From contig NZ_QDKQ01000011.1 of the NCBI RefSeq assembly GCF_003116815.1, positions 120,016 to 184,015 of the forward strand: 64,000 nt of DNA, read 5' to 3'. This stretch comes from Caulobacter endophyticus (GTDB lineage Bacteria > Pseudomonadota > Alphaproteobacteria > Caulobacterales > Caulobacteraceae). A program made the position numbers and the translations under genes. Below, piece by piece: positions 28,250 through 38,048 of this stretch; position 1 is the stretch's first letter; every line of letters begins with the position of its first letter. The notes under the pieces were generated by a model. The model saw nothing but the letters and a program-made list of their open reading frames with translations. It was not told the DNA's origin and did not search any database.

Positions 28250-29446
28250 CTAGGCCGCGTCGGCCGCCGTCCAGCCGTAGAGCGGAAGCTGGCCCTTGGC
28301 GTAGGGGCTGACGCTGACCGGCGTCTCCAGCAGGTCGGTGACCATCGGGCCGCTGACGAACGGGGCGCCCTGGTCGAGGGCGGCCAGCAGTTCGCGCGGA
28401 CTGCGCAGGTCGCTGACCCCCTGCCAGACCTGGCGGCGGCGATAGGCCGGGGCGTCTTTCAGGAAGCGGCCGATGGCGGCTATGCGGCTGGCCTCGGCGT
28501 CGCCATCGGGGGTGAAGGTGACGCTGGCGGCCAGGCCGGGCGCCAGGTCGTCGACCTTGAAGGCCGGGTCGCTGATGCGCAGGTCCACGCGGCTGAAATA
28601 GGGATCCAGGAAGGCTTTCATCTGACCCAGCGCCACGAAGGAGGGGGCGCGCGGCACGCCGTAGACGCCCGCCGCCAGCCGGCCGCGCAGGTCGCGGGGC
28701 AGGGTGCGCAGGCAGGTCTCCAGCTCGGCGCGTAGCGAGGGTTTCAAGGCCGAGGAGAAACCGATCGGCAGGTAGGTGACGCCGCAGTTGGGACCGATGG
28801 CCGCGATCGCCGCTTTCAGGATCGCCAGGTCGTGCTGCTGGCGCTGGCCGTCGACATAGAACTCGTAGGGGCGGCCGGCCTGGCCGGCCTCGCGCCAGAC
28901 GCCGACATTGCCGACGAACAGTTCGCGGCCGGCATGATAGACGCCGCGCCACGACACCCGGGCCGGCGGCGGGCGCGGGCACAGGCGGGCCAGGGCCTCC
29001 ATGGTGGGTACGCCGGTGATCGGGCCGCCCGTGGGCATGACCGAGCGCACGTCGCGCGGGGTGATGCGGCAGACCCGCCCGGCCAGGGAGGCGTCCTCCT
29101 CCCCGGCCAGCAGCAAGGAGAGCTGGCGGGGCGGCAGGCCGGCGAAGCGCATGACCTCGTGCTGGTCGCCCTCGAACATCAGCATGACGATCTCGCCGTC
29201 GTCGTCGTCGCCGAACAGCCTGTGCTGCAGCGCCCGGGCCAGGGCCTGCAGCTCACGGGCGTCCAGCCGGGTGGCGCGCGGATCGGCCAGCACGAACGAG
29301 AACGGCGCGACGAGGCCATGGCGGCGCGGCGCAAGCCAGGCGGCCTTGAGGTAGTCGCCGGCGATCTTGGCGATCAGGGCTGCGTTACGCTCGGTCTCGG
29401 CGGGGTCTTCGCCGACGAAGACTTTCAGGCAGGCGATGGCGGTCAT
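28250..29446 (-). CDS. Unknown protein with EAL-like C-terminal half, copy 1
   Basis: The 398-residue product starts MTAIACLKVF and is paralogous to the next gene upstream. It has no signal peptide or membrane segment. The C-terminal half (from about residue 160) runs in an order reminiscent of an EAL domain: WRGVYHAGRELFVGNVG, then TYLPIGFSSALKPSLRAEL, VDLRISDPAF, and finally VWQGVSDLRSPRELLAAL and GAPFVSGP. Expected catalytic acids are missing: the E-A-L triplet is absent, and the Glu of the E-G-V-E region is Gln. If related, it would be a non-catalytic fold or binding protein. This is my reading by eye. Confidence 0.55.
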   Translation of the reverse strand: MTAIACLKVFVGEDPAETERNAALIAKIAGDYLKAAWLAPRRHGLVAPFSFVLADPRATRLDARELQALARALQHRLFGDDDDGEIVMLMFEGDQHEVMRFAGLPPRQLSLLLAGEEDASLAGRVCRITPRDVRSVMPTGGPITGVPTMEALARLCPRPPPARVSWRGVYHAGRELFVGNVGVWREAGQAGRPYEFYVDGQRQQHDLAILKAAIAAIGPNCGVTYLPIGFSSALKPSLRAELETCLRTLPRDLRGRLAAGVYGVPRAPSFVALGQMKAFLDPYFSRVDLRISDPAFKVDDLAPGLAASVTFTPDGDAEASRIAAIGRFLKDAPAYRRRQVWQGVSDLRSPRELLAALDQGAPFVSGPMVTDLLETPVSVSPYAKGQLPLYGWTAADAA

Positions 29447-29529
29447 GCCGCCCAGGTTGCGCGCGGGTGGTTAGCGCGCGTTATAGGTCGGGTGCGACCC
29501 AGCGTCGCAAACGCTGGTTTCCGAGCTTG

Positions 29530-30795
29530 TCACGCTGCTTCGAGAGGCAGCGCGTCGGCCGGATTGGCGCCCAGGGCCGGCGGCTTGTCGAGCAGGGCGC
29601 TGACAGCCGGGCCGCTGACATAGGGCAGGCCCGCGGCGCGGCAGGCGTCCAGCTCCTTGGCCGAGCGCACGCCCAGCACGCCCTGGTGGACGCCTTTGGC
29701 GCGATAGACCGACTGGCGCGAGGCGAACAGGGCGATGGCCTTGATCCGCTCGGCGTCCGGCTCGTCGCGCAGTTCCAGCGAGATGCTGGAGGCGATGTCG
29801 CCCGGCAGGGTGTTCACCGGGAAATTCGGGTCGGAGATGCAGAGGTCGATATAGGCGAAGGAGCCGTGCAGGAAGGCGCGGATCTGCTGCAACAGGCCCA
29901 TCGAGGGCTCGCGCGGGGTGTCGTAGACGGTGGCTCCCAGGCGCGGCTGCAAGTCGAGCGGATAGCGCGACAGGCGGCGCTTGTAGGCCTCCTGCGAGGC
30001 CGGCGTCGTCAGGTTCCAGAAGCTGAGCGGCAGGAACAGGGCGCCTTCGCCGGTCTTGACGGTCGGGAAGCCGAACTGGGCGTCGTTGAGGCCGGTGAGG
30101 TCGCGGGCCAGCAGCTCGGCGTCCTCTTCCGGGCGTGGCGCGGAAAGGTCGGCCCTGTGGCCCAGGACGGCGCCGACGACGCACTCGGTGGGCAGGTGAT
30201 AGACGGCGCGCCAGCCGGTTGTCAGCGGCGCGGCTGGCTTTGGCGGCGCGGCGGTCGTGATCGGACGGACCGGCGCTGCGGGTTTGGACGGGGCGGGCTT
30301 GGCCTTGGGCGTGGTCTCGATCGGGGCGGTGGTCGCCGCGGGCCTGGCTTGCGGGGCTGGCGCGGTCTCGGGTGGCGCGCTGGGGACGGCGCGAATCTCT
30401 TCGGCGGTGATCACCTGCACGTGGCCCGGGGCCCCGGAATAGCCGCGGCCGGCCATCAGCCCGGCCAGCTCGGCCTGCGACAGGCTGGCGAACTGCAGCA
30501 CCGCGTTCTCGTCGCCCTCGAAGGTCATCAGGCACACCTGACCGCTCTTGCGGCCCGGGAACAGCGAGGTCTCCAGCTCGATCGCCAGGGCCTGCATCTC
30601 CTCGGGATTCAGCGTCTCGGCCTTGGTGTCGGCCAGCACGAAGGCCAGGGGCGCGACCACGCCGTAGCGGCGCGGATGCTTCCAGCGATGCTTGAGATAG
30701 AGGTCGGCCGCCGCCTCGACATGGGCGGGGGGAACGCTGGCGTTCGCCGCCTCCGCGGCGGTAAGCAGGATACGCAGGCAGGCAATGGCCGTCAT
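29530..30795 (-). CDS. Unknown protein with EAL-like C-terminal half, copy 2
   Basis: The 421-residue product begins MTAIACLRILL and matches copy 1 throughout: YGVVAPLAFVLADT against HGLVAPFSFVLADP; FEGDENAVLQFASLSQAEL against FEGDQHEVMRFAGLPPRQL; GVHQGVLGVRSAKELDACR and GLPYVSGP at the end. It carries an extra Pro/Ala/Lys-rich linker at about 130-190 that copy 1 lacks. The ATG at 30795 matches the start of the paralogue; an in-frame TTG at 30816 is less likely. The two genes are adjacent on the same strand, 83 nt apart. The function is unknown. Confidence 0.55.
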   Translation of the reverse strand: MTAIACLRILLTAAEAANASVPPAHVEAAADLYLKHRWKHPRRYGVVAPLAFVLADTKAETLNPEEMQALAIELETSLFPGRKSGQVCLMTFEGDENAVLQFASLSQAELAGLMAGRGYSGAPGHVQVITAEEIRAVPSAPPETAPAPQARPAATTAPIETTPKAKPAPSKPAAPVRPITTAAPPKPAAPLTTGWRAVYHLPTECVVGAVLGHRADLSAPRPEEDAELLARDLTGLNDAQFGFPTVKTGEGALFLPLSFWNLTTPASQEAYKRRLSRYPLDLQPRLGATVYDTPREPSMGLLQQIRAFLHGSFAYIDLCISDPNFPVNTLPGDIASSISLELRDEPDAERIKAIALFASRQSVYRAKGVHQGVLGVRSAKELDACRAAGLPYVSGPAVSALLDKPPALGANPADALPLEAA

Positions 30796-30887
30796 GGTCG
30801 GCAATCTGACCGCCAATGCTTGGCGAAATCCTTACGAGAGAAGGATAACGGCGGTTTTTTATGTATTGCCCAGGTATAGGTGCGGCA

Positions 30888-30928
30888 GGGTGTCGCAATC
30901 GCTTTCGCCTATGGCGCGCGCGACACCC
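30888..30928. repeat. Inverted repeat downstream of the GNAT gene
   Basis: Nine-base arms GGGTGTCGC and GCGACACCC are separated by 23 nt. There is no clear T-run, so its role as a terminator is unsure. Confidence 0.45.
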
Positions 30929-30951
30929 GCCTTTGCCGTCCAGCGTGAGCT

Positions 30952-31542
30952 TTAAACGAAGTCTTCGCTGAGGCGGAACTCCAGGCGCTGCTTGACGCCC
31001 GGCCAGTCGAAATCGGTGATCGAGAACACGGCGGTGTCGCGCACGTGGCCGGTCCAGGTGATCTTGTGGCTGCGCAGAACGCCTTCCTTGCTGGCGCCCA
31101 GCTTCTCGACCGCGGCCTGGCTGCGGGCGTTGCGCACGTCGATCATGAACTCGACCCGGATGACGCCGGCGTCGAAGGCGTGGCCCAGCAGCAGGCGCTT
31201 GGATTCAGGGTTCACCGGGCCCGAGCGGGCGTCGGGGTGCAGGAAGGTCGAACCGATCTCCAGGCCTTTGTGCAGGCGGCGGATGTTCAGGTAGCTGGAG
31301 GTGCCGACGATCTTGCCGTCCGACTTGCGGCGGATGGCGAAGCCGACGCGCTCGCCGCGGTCGCTCTCGCCCAGCAGCGCGCCCCACCAGTCCTCGAAGC
31401 CCTCGCCGCATCCGTTGACCGACATGATCTCCCAGCTTTCGGGATCGCAGTCGATGGCGCCGCGCAGCTCGTCACGCAGGTCGGGGGTGATCGGTTCCAG
31501 CCGGACGTAGCGGCCTTCGAGGGGCTTGATGGTCAGGTTCAT
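30952..31542 (-). CDS. GNAT-family N-acetyltransferase (RimJ/RimL-like)
   Basis: The 196-residue product is a cytoplasmic acetyl-CoA-dependent acetyltransferase of the RimJ/RimL branch. Family features include the LEPITPDLRDEL opening, the GTSSYLNIRRLHKGLEIGST strand region, and NARSQAAVEKLGASKEGVLR near the C-terminus. The ATG at 31542 gives a normal N-terminus (MNLTIKPLEGRYVRLEPI); a longer frame begins at 31578. It is divergent from the acyl-CoA dehydrogenase. The substrate cannot be told from sequence. Confidence 0.88.
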   Translation of the reverse strand: MNLTIKPLEGRYVRLEPITPDLRDELRGAIDCDPESWEIMSVNGCGEGFEDWWGALLGESDRGERVGFAIRRKSDGKIVGTSSYLNIRRLHKGLEIGSTFLHPDARSGPVNPESKRLLLGHAFDAGVIRVEFMIDVRNARSQAAVEKLGASKEGVLRSHKITWTGHVRDTAVFSITDFDWPGVKQRLEFRLSEDFV

Positions 31543-31672
31543 GACCGGTGTTTTCCGCCAGGACCGGGCGGCTGGCAAGCCGTCAGGCGGTCAGTCGGGC
31601 TCGCGACGACGCGAACGTTCAAACCGCCCGCAACGCCCGCTTGCCGCGCCCGTCAACTCGGTGCTACACATG

Positions 31673-31691
31673 CTTCAAACAAGTGTTTGAA
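31673..31691. promoter_or_regulatory. Palindromic operator before the acyl-CoA dehydrogenase
   Basis: TTCAAACA-AAG-TGTTTGAA has perfect 8-bp arms. The CAAAC...GTTTG core recalls operators of TetR-family fatty-acid regulators such as PsrA. It ends 18 bases before the dehydrogenase start. Confidence 0.65.
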
Positions 31692-31709
31692 CCAGGGATC
31701 GGGAACGTC

Positions 31710-33014
<1,305 letters not shown>

Positions 33015-33022
33015 CCTTCTTC

Positions 33023-33052
33023 TTGGGGAAGGGGCCGGGGCTCCTTCCCCAA
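33023..33052 (+). terminator. Hairpin after the acyl-CoA dehydrogenase
   Basis: The perfect 10-bp stem TTGGGGAAGG/CCTTCCCCAA has a 10-nt loop. There is no T-run, so termination here is tentative. Confidence 0.5.
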
Positions 33053-33119
33053 GGGTTGACGAGCTTTGCCGTTGCAGCTTATCGGCGATGCGGGGAAAGT
33101 TGCGTCAGTCGAGGGTGTC

Positions 33120-34313
33120 ATGGGGCGTTCGGTCAGGGGTTTGGCTGCGGTGGTGCTGCTGTGCGCCGGCGTGGCGAGTTCGGCTTTCGCCGAGACGAAG
33201 ACCTACCGCTACGATGTGCATGGTCGTCTGGTCGAAGTCGTCGGCTCTGACGGAATCCGCTCGTCCTACGCCTACGATGCGGCCGGCAATCGCACCTCCA
33301 TGACCCGCGAGACTGGCGCTTCGTCGCTGGCGACCGCCGATTTCGCCGCCACGCGTGGCTATGGCGACCAGAACGTCCATCCGCGCTTTCTGGCCGACGT
33401 CAACGGCGACGGCCGCAAAGACATGGTCGCGGTCGGCAACGAGGCCGTCTATGTCGCCCTGGCCAATGCCGACGGGACCTTCGCGACGACCATCGTCGGC
33501 GCTATCCAGTTCACCGCGGGGCAGAGCTGGGCGAACAACAACCTCACGCCGCGCGCTGTCGCCGACGTCAACGGTGACGGCCGCGCCGACATGATCGGCT
33601 TTGCCTCCGACGCGGTCTATGTAGCCCTGGGTCAGGCCAATGGCACGTTCGGCGCCGTCTTCAAGGCGATCGACGGCTACGGCGTCACCGTCGGAGGCTG
33701 GACGAACCAGGACGCGGTTCCCCGGTTGGTCGGCGACGTCAATGGCGATGGCCGCGCCGACATCGTCGGCTTCGCCTACGGCTCTGTTCAGGTCGCGCTT
33801 GGGCAGGCGAACGGGACCTTCGCCGCGCCCTTCGAGGCGACGCAGGAATTCGTCTATGCCGCCACCTGGGGCAGCATGAATGTCGTTCCGCGCGTGCTGG
33901 CCGACGTGAACGGCGATGGCCGCGCCGACATCGTCGGCTTCGCGTCGGACGGGGTCATCGTGGCTCTGGCCCAGCCGGGCGGCACATTCGCGCCGGGCGT
34001 CTGGGCGACCGTCGCGTTCGGGGTCCATGCCGGTAGCTGGACCAGCCAGGAAGCCTATCCGCGCTTCGTCGCAGACGTGAACGGCGACGGTCGCGCCGAC
34101 GTCGTCGGCTTCGGGATCGCAGCCGTCTATATCGCGCTGGGCCAAGCCAACGGCACGTTCGGCGCCATGACCTCGCACACGTCGTCGTTCATTGAGGCCT
34201 GGGGCGGCCAGGCCGCGCGCCCGCGCCTGGTCGGCGACACCAATGGCGACGGCCGGGCCGATCTGCTGGCTGTCGGCGCCGACGGCGTCTACCGCCAGCC
34301 TTCGCCGTTCTAG
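33120..34313 (+). CDS. Secreted YD-repeat and FG-GAP/VCBS-repeat protein
   Basis: The 397-residue product has a signal peptide (ending SSAFAE), then two RHS/YD-type repeats (YRYDVHGRLVEVVGSDG and YAYDAAGNRTSMTRETG). Six FG-GAP/VCBS-like repeats of about 50-60 residues follow, each with D-x-N-G-D-G-R-x-D, a calcium-binding loop, then VALGQANGTF. The sixth is shorter and ends the protein. Such repeats usually form a beta-propeller on a secreted or surface protein. GAGGG just before the ATG at 33120 supports the start. It is convergent with ribF, one base apart. The function is unknown. Confidence 0.82.
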   Translation: MGRSVRGLAAVVLLCAGVASSAFAETKTYRYDVHGRLVEVVGSDGIRSSYAYDAAGNRTSMTRETGASSLATADFAATRGYGDQNVHPRFLADVNGDGRKDMVAVGNEAVYVALANADGTFATTIVGAIQFTAGQSWANNNLTPRAVADVNGDGRADMIGFASDAVYVALGQANGTFGAVFKAIDGYGVTVGGWTNQDAVPRLVGDVNGDGRADIVGFAYGSVQVALGQANGTFAAPFEATQEFVYAATWGSMNVVPRVLADVNGDGRADIVGFASDGVIVALAQPGGTFAPGVWATVAFGVHAGSWTSQEAYPRFVADVNGDGRADVVGFGIAAVYIALGQANGTFGAMTSHTSSFIEAWGGQAARPRLVGDTNGDGRADLLAVGADGVYRQPSPF

Positions 34314-34314
34314 G

Positions 34315-35268
34315 TCAGAACCCTGGCGCGACGATGGCCCGGGCCTGGGTCTCGTCGCAACGGATCTGCTCGATCATCAGTTCGATGCTCTCGAACTTCA
34401 GTTCGGGGCGCAGGAAGGCGATCAGCTGGGTCTCGATGACCTGGCCGTAGAGGTCTTCATCGAAGTCGAACAGCCAGGTCTCCAGCCGGGTCTCGACCTC
34501 GCCCGTGGTCGGGTTGTTGCCCAGGTTGGCGACGCCCGGGATCACCCGGCCATCGGGCAGGCGGGTGCGGGTGGCGTAGACGCCCAGCTTGGGCACCACG
34601 TAGTCGACGATCTCGACATTGGCGGTGGGGAAGCCCAGTTGGCGGCCCAGTTGCTGGCCCCGGCGCACCACGCCCTCGATGGCGAAGGGGCGGCCCAGGA
34701 TCCGGGCGGCTTCTTCCGGCTTGCCGGCCCGCAGGGCCTCGCGCACGCCGGTGGACGAGAACTTCTCGCCGTCGCGGTTGGCCACCGGCTCGGCCACCGA
34801 CACCGAGAAGCCCAGCTCCTCGCCATAGGCCTTCATCGCCTGCGGGCTGCCGGTGCGGCCCTTGCCGAACGAGATGTCGAAGCCGACGGCTACGTGCCTG
34901 ATCCCCAGGCCCTGGTGCAGGACGCGCTCTGCAAAAGCGCGGTCGTCCAGGGTGGCCATCTCGAAGTCGAACGGCAGCAGGTAGAGAAAATCCACGCCCA
35001 GTCCGCTCAGCAGGCGGGCCTGCTGCTCGATGGTCATCAGCCGGAAGGCCGGCTCGGTGGGGCGGAACAGGCGGCGCGGGTGCGGGTCGAAGGTGACCAC
35101 GCCCAGGGGAACCTTCAGCTCGCGCGCGGCCTTGGCGGCCTCGGCGATCACTTGCTGGTGGCCCCGATGGACGCCGTCGAAATTGCCCAGCGCCACGGCC
35201 GCGCCCTTCTCGTCGGGCGCGACGTCCTTCCAGCCGTGGACGATCTTCAGGCGCACGCGCGAATCCAT
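34315..35268 (-). CDS. ribF: Bifunctional riboflavin kinase/FAD synthetase
   Basis: RibF converts riboflavin to FMN and then FAD. The 317-residue product has the N-terminal nucleotidyltransferase domain (ALGNFDGVHRGHQQVI, with the H-x-G-H signature) and the C-terminal kinase domain (GRVIPGVANLGNNPTTG region). Length is normal. I use ATG 35268; a GTG at 35274 that overlaps the upstream stop codon is also possible. It is the last gene of the HAD-MaoC-RibF cluster, coupled to the MaoC gene by near overlap. Confidence 0.96.
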   Translation of the reverse strand: MDSRVRLKIVHGWKDVAPDEKGAAVALGNFDGVHRGHQQVIAEAAKAARELKVPLGVVTFDPHPRRLFRPTEPAFRLMTIEQQARLLSGLGVDFLYLLPFDFEMATLDDRAFAERVLHQGLGIRHVAVGFDISFGKGRTGSPQAMKAYGEELGFSVSVAEPVANRDGEKFSSTGVREALRAGKPEEAARILGRPFAIEGVVRRGQQLGRQLGFPTANVEIVDYVVPKLGVYATRTRLPDGRVIPGVANLGNNPTTGEVETRLETWLFDFDEDLYGQVIETQLIAFLRPELKFESIELMIEQIRCDETQARAIVAPGF

Positions 35269-35270
35269 GC

Positions 35271-35690
35271 TCACGCGCCCTTCCTGGGCACGAGGACCAC
35301 GGCCTCGCCGTCGACCACGGCCTTCCTGCCGACGATGCAGGTGGTTGACAGGGTCACGCGGCCCTTGGCCTCGTCGATGGCCGTGACCGCCACCTTGACC
35401 ACCACGGTGTCGCCGATGCGCACCGGCCGCTTGAAGTTCAACGACTGCGAAAGATAGACCGCGCCGGGACCGGGCAGGGTGGTGCCCAGCGCCGCCGAGA
35501 TGTAGCCGGCCGACAGCATGCCGTGGGCGATGCGCTCGCCGAAGCTGGTGGTCGCGGCGTAGTCGGCGTCGAGGTGCACGGGGTTGGTGTCGCCGGTGAC
35601 GTCGGCGAAGGCCTGGATGTCGGCTTCACCGACCGTGCGGCTGAACTCGGCCGCCTGGCCGACGCTCAAGTCCTCGAGAAAGAGACCCAT
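35271..35690 (-). CDS. MaoC-family (R)-specific enoyl-CoA hydratase
   Basis: The 139-residue product has a single hot-dog fold with the hydratase-2 motif DTNPVHLDADYAATTSFGER followed by IAHGML, where Asp and His are catalytic. It likely hydrates trans-2-enoyl-CoA to (R)-3-hydroxyacyl-CoA, as in PHA or fatty-acid metabolism. It sits between the HAD gene (62 nt upstream) and ribF, whose start follows its stop at once. A metabolic link to RibF is not obvious. Confidence 0.92.
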   Translation of the reverse strand: MGLFLEDLSVGQAAEFSRTVGEADIQAFADVTGDTNPVHLDADYAATTSFGERIAHGMLSAGYISAALGTTLPGPGAVYLSQSLNFKRPVRIGDTVVVKVAVTAIDEAKGRVTLSTTCIVGRKAVVDGEAVVLVPRKGA

Positions 35691-35752
35691 GCGATCCCCG
35701 ATCCTGCGTTCTTATTGATCTTGGACAGGCTTTGTAGCCGTTCGGCCGGTCT

Positions 35753-36613
35753 TCACCAGACCAGATCGGCGATGGCGTGCGCAGCGCCGACGCTTTCGGC
35801 GGCCAGCAGCTTGGCCACCGCCTCCGGGGCCAGCAGGCCGTCCGGGCCCAAAGCCTTGTCGCCATGGATGCCCTTGGCGACGAACAGGCAGGCCAGCTTC
35901 TGGTTCTCGGCGCCCAGCACGTCGGTGATGATCCCGTCGCCGATGCACAGCACGCGATCGCGATCCACCGGGCGGCCGCGCAGGCGCTCGGCCTCGGCCA
36001 GCGCCAGGTCGTAGATCGCGGCATAGGGCTTGCCGGCCATCACCACCTGGCCGCCGAGCTCTTCATAGAGGTCGGCCAGGGCGCCGGCGCAGAAGATCAG
36101 CCTGTCGCCGCGCTGCACCACCCGGTCGGGATTGGCGCAGATGAAGACCAGGCCGCGATCGGCGGCCACCTTCAGGCGGTCGCGGTAGTCCTCGGCCCTT
36201 TCGGTCTCATCGTCGAACAGGCCGGTGCAGCAGATGAAGTCGGCGTCTTCGCAGCCGGCGGCTTCCAGGCCAAGGCCCGCGTACAGCGGCTCGTCGCGCT
36301 CCGGACCGATCTTCCAGACCTTGCCCGGCGCGCGGGCGGCCAGCAGCGAGCGGGTGGCGTCGCCGCTGGTGACGAAGGCGCTCCAGGCCGAGCGCTGCAC
36401 ATTCAGGCCGTCCAGCTGCGCCAGCACGTCGTTCGACGGGCGGGGGGCGTTGGAGATCAGCACCACCTGGCCGTGCCCGGCGTTGAAGCGCTCCAGCGCC
36501 TCGCAGGCCTCGGGGAAATTGCGCACGCCGTTGTGGATGACGCCCCAGACGTCGCAAAGCACCACGTCGTAGCGGTCGGTCAGGGCGGAAAGGCCGGCGG
36601 GAAAGTCGATCAT
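35753..36613 (-). CDS. HAD-superfamily hydrolase, TIGR01459-like (class IIA)
   Basis: The 286-residue product has the HAD motifs: DVWGVIHNG (motif I, with the Asp nucleophile region DVWG), LISNAPRP (motif II), AGKPYAAIYDLAL (motif III Lys), and IGDGIITDV (motif IV). The layout matches the alphaproteobacterial group often annotated TIGR01459, related to NagD-type sugar or nucleotide phosphatases. It is upstream of MaoC and ribF on the same strand. Gene proximity to ribF hints at a flavin-pathway phosphatase, but this is inference. Confidence 0.88.
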   Translation of the reverse strand: MIDFPAGLSALTDRYDVVLCDVWGVIHNGVRNFPEACEALERFNAGHGQVVLISNAPRPSNDVLAQLDGLNVQRSAWSAFVTSGDATRSLLAARAPGKVWKIGPERDEPLYAGLGLEAAGCEDADFICCTGLFDDETERAEDYRDRLKVAADRGLVFICANPDRVVQRGDRLIFCAGALADLYEELGGQVVMAGKPYAAIYDLALAEAERLRGRPVDRDRVLCIGDGIITDVLGAENQKLACLFVAKGIHGDKALGPDGLLAPEAVAKLLAAESVGAAHAIADLVW

Positions 36614-36906
36614 GGGCTGGGCGGGTACCGGGCATGTGCGGGGGCGTCAATGGCGTCGCGCCGCCCTTCCCGCGGGCGCGGCGCGACTGATCATATGGTG
36701 ACGCTGCCGCGCGGGAGCAACGGGAATTGCCGACCTATCAATTGTCGACTTCCCGACATCGTGCGATTGCTTGTAACGTCGTTATATTATTTGGCATTTT
36801 TTAGTAATTTGCAGCTTAACTGTACGATAATACATACGCACTACTTCATAAAGGCAGGGGGCGGCGGAAGAATTCCGAGCCTGTGTATGTAAGTGAGTCT
36901 AGTATA
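36614..36906. other. AT-rich region upstream of the adhesin gene
   Basis: About 290 bases contain a stretch (36740-36860) far more AT-rich than the genome average. No gene is seen. It should hold the adhesin promoter, and the base use suggests a nucleoid-protein or horizontal-transfer effect. Confidence 0.5.
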
Positions 36907-37986
36907 GTGCGTATCATCTCCAAGAAGTCGGCTCTGTTCTGTTCGGCTATCGTCGTTTCGTTCTTCGCCGCTCAAGGCGCCTTTGCTCAAACCGCCGTCA
37001 GCAGCAACGGCACGGCCACCGCCAACGGCGGCCTGGCCACCGCGGTTGGCAACAACGCCGACGCCAGCGGCTCCTATTCGAACGCCTTCGGCGAAGGCGC
37101 CACGGCTAGCGGTTCGCACGCCCTGGCGATCGGCCACGACGCGCTCGCCAGCGGCCAGTACGCGACCCAGATCGGCTCGCACGGCACGGCCAGCGGCGAT
37201 TACTCCACCGTGGTGGGCAACAGCTCTTCGGCCACGGGCTCGCGCAGCACCGTGATCGGCGCCAACACCTTGGCCTCGGGGACCAACAGCGTCGCCATCG
37301 GTTACGGTTCGACCGCCAGCGAAGCCAATGTGGTCTCGGTCGGCTCGGCCTCCCAGACCCGCCGCATCACCAACCTCGCGGACGGCGTGAACGCCACCGA
37401 CGCGGCCACGGTCGGCCAGCTGCAGTCGGCGACCTCTGGTCTGCTGTCGACGGCCAACACCTACGCCGACACGCGTTCGACCCAGACCCTGACCGCCGCC
37501 AACAGCTACACCGACACCGTGGCCGCCCAGACCCTGGGCCAGGCGAGCGTCTACGCCGACGCCGTCGGCGTCCAGGCCGTTACGACCGCCAACGCCTATA
37601 CCGACACGCGTTCGACCCAGACCCTGGCCGCCGCCAACAGCTACACCGACACCAAGGCGGCCCAGACCCTGGCCTCGGCCAACGCCTATACCGACTGGCG
37701 CGTGGACACCTTCACCAGCCAGTTCGACAACCGCCTGAAGAACGTCTCGGCGCGCCTCGACGGCGTCGGCGCGATGAGCTCGGCCATGGCGATGATGGCG
37801 GGCAACAACGCGGGCGCCAACGCCGGCCTGACCAACCGCCTGTCGCTGGCCGTCGGCGGCTATCGCGGCCAGGCCGCGATCGCGGCGGGCTACACCCACA
37901 GCAGCCGTGCGGCCAGCTTCAACGTCGGTTTCTCGGCCACGGGCCGCGACGTGATGAGCGGCGGCAGCTTCGGCTTCGCCTGGTAA
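36907..37986 (+). CDS. Short trimeric autotransporter adhesin (YadA-like)
   Basis: The product of about 359 residues has a signal peptide (ending QGAFAQT), then a head of about eight 14-residue YadA-type repeats (A-x-ASG-x-x-S/A-x-A-x-G pattern). A neck (NLADGVNATDAATVGQLQ), a coiled-coil stalk of ANxYxDTxxxQTL units, and a C-terminal four-strand anchor ending in FGFAW follow. It should trimerise in the outer membrane and display the head. GTG 36907 is my choice; GTG 36883 is also in frame. The stalk contains a 53-bp near-perfect direct repeat. It is small for the family. Confidence 0.88.
   Translation: MRIISKKSALFCSAIVVSFFAAQGAFAQTAVSSNGTATANGGLATAVGNNADASGSYSNAFGEGATASGSHALAIGHDALASGQYATQIGSHGTASGDYSTVVGNSSSATGSRSTVIGANTLASGTNSVAIGYGSTASEANVVSVGSASQTRRITNLADGVNATDAATVGQLQSATSGLLSTANTYADTRSTQTLTAANSYTDTVAAQTLGQASVYADAVGVQAVTTANAYTDTRSTQTLAAANSYTDTKAAQTLASANAYTDWRVDTFTSQFDNRLKNVSARLDGVGAMSSAMAMMAGNNAGANAGLTNRLSLAVGGYRGQAAIAAGYTHSSRAASFNVGFSATGRDVMSGGSFGFAW
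37466..37653 (+). repeat. In-frame 53-bp direct repeat in the adhesin stalk
   Basis: Copies at 37466-37518 and 37601-37653 match in 52 of 53 bases and are 135 bases (45 codons) apart. Recombination between them would change stalk length without changing frame. Confidence 0.9.
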
Positions 37987-38011
37987 GCGTCGAACAGACC
38001 TGACAGGCAAG

Positions 38012-38043
38012 ACGGCCCCGGAGGCGACTCCGGGGCCGTTCTC
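38012..38043. terminator. Bidirectional-looking terminator after the adhesin
   Basis: The perfect 11-bp stem ACGGCCCCGGA/TCCGGGGCCGT has a 6-nt loop and is followed by TTCTCGT. It lies between two convergent genes. Confidence 0.85.
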
Positions 38044-38048
38044 GTATC

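Noticed and set aside
37010..37700. CRISPR-like or minisatellite array
   Set aside because: The repeats are codons of the YadA head and stalk, in frame with the adhesin, and vary as protein repeats do.
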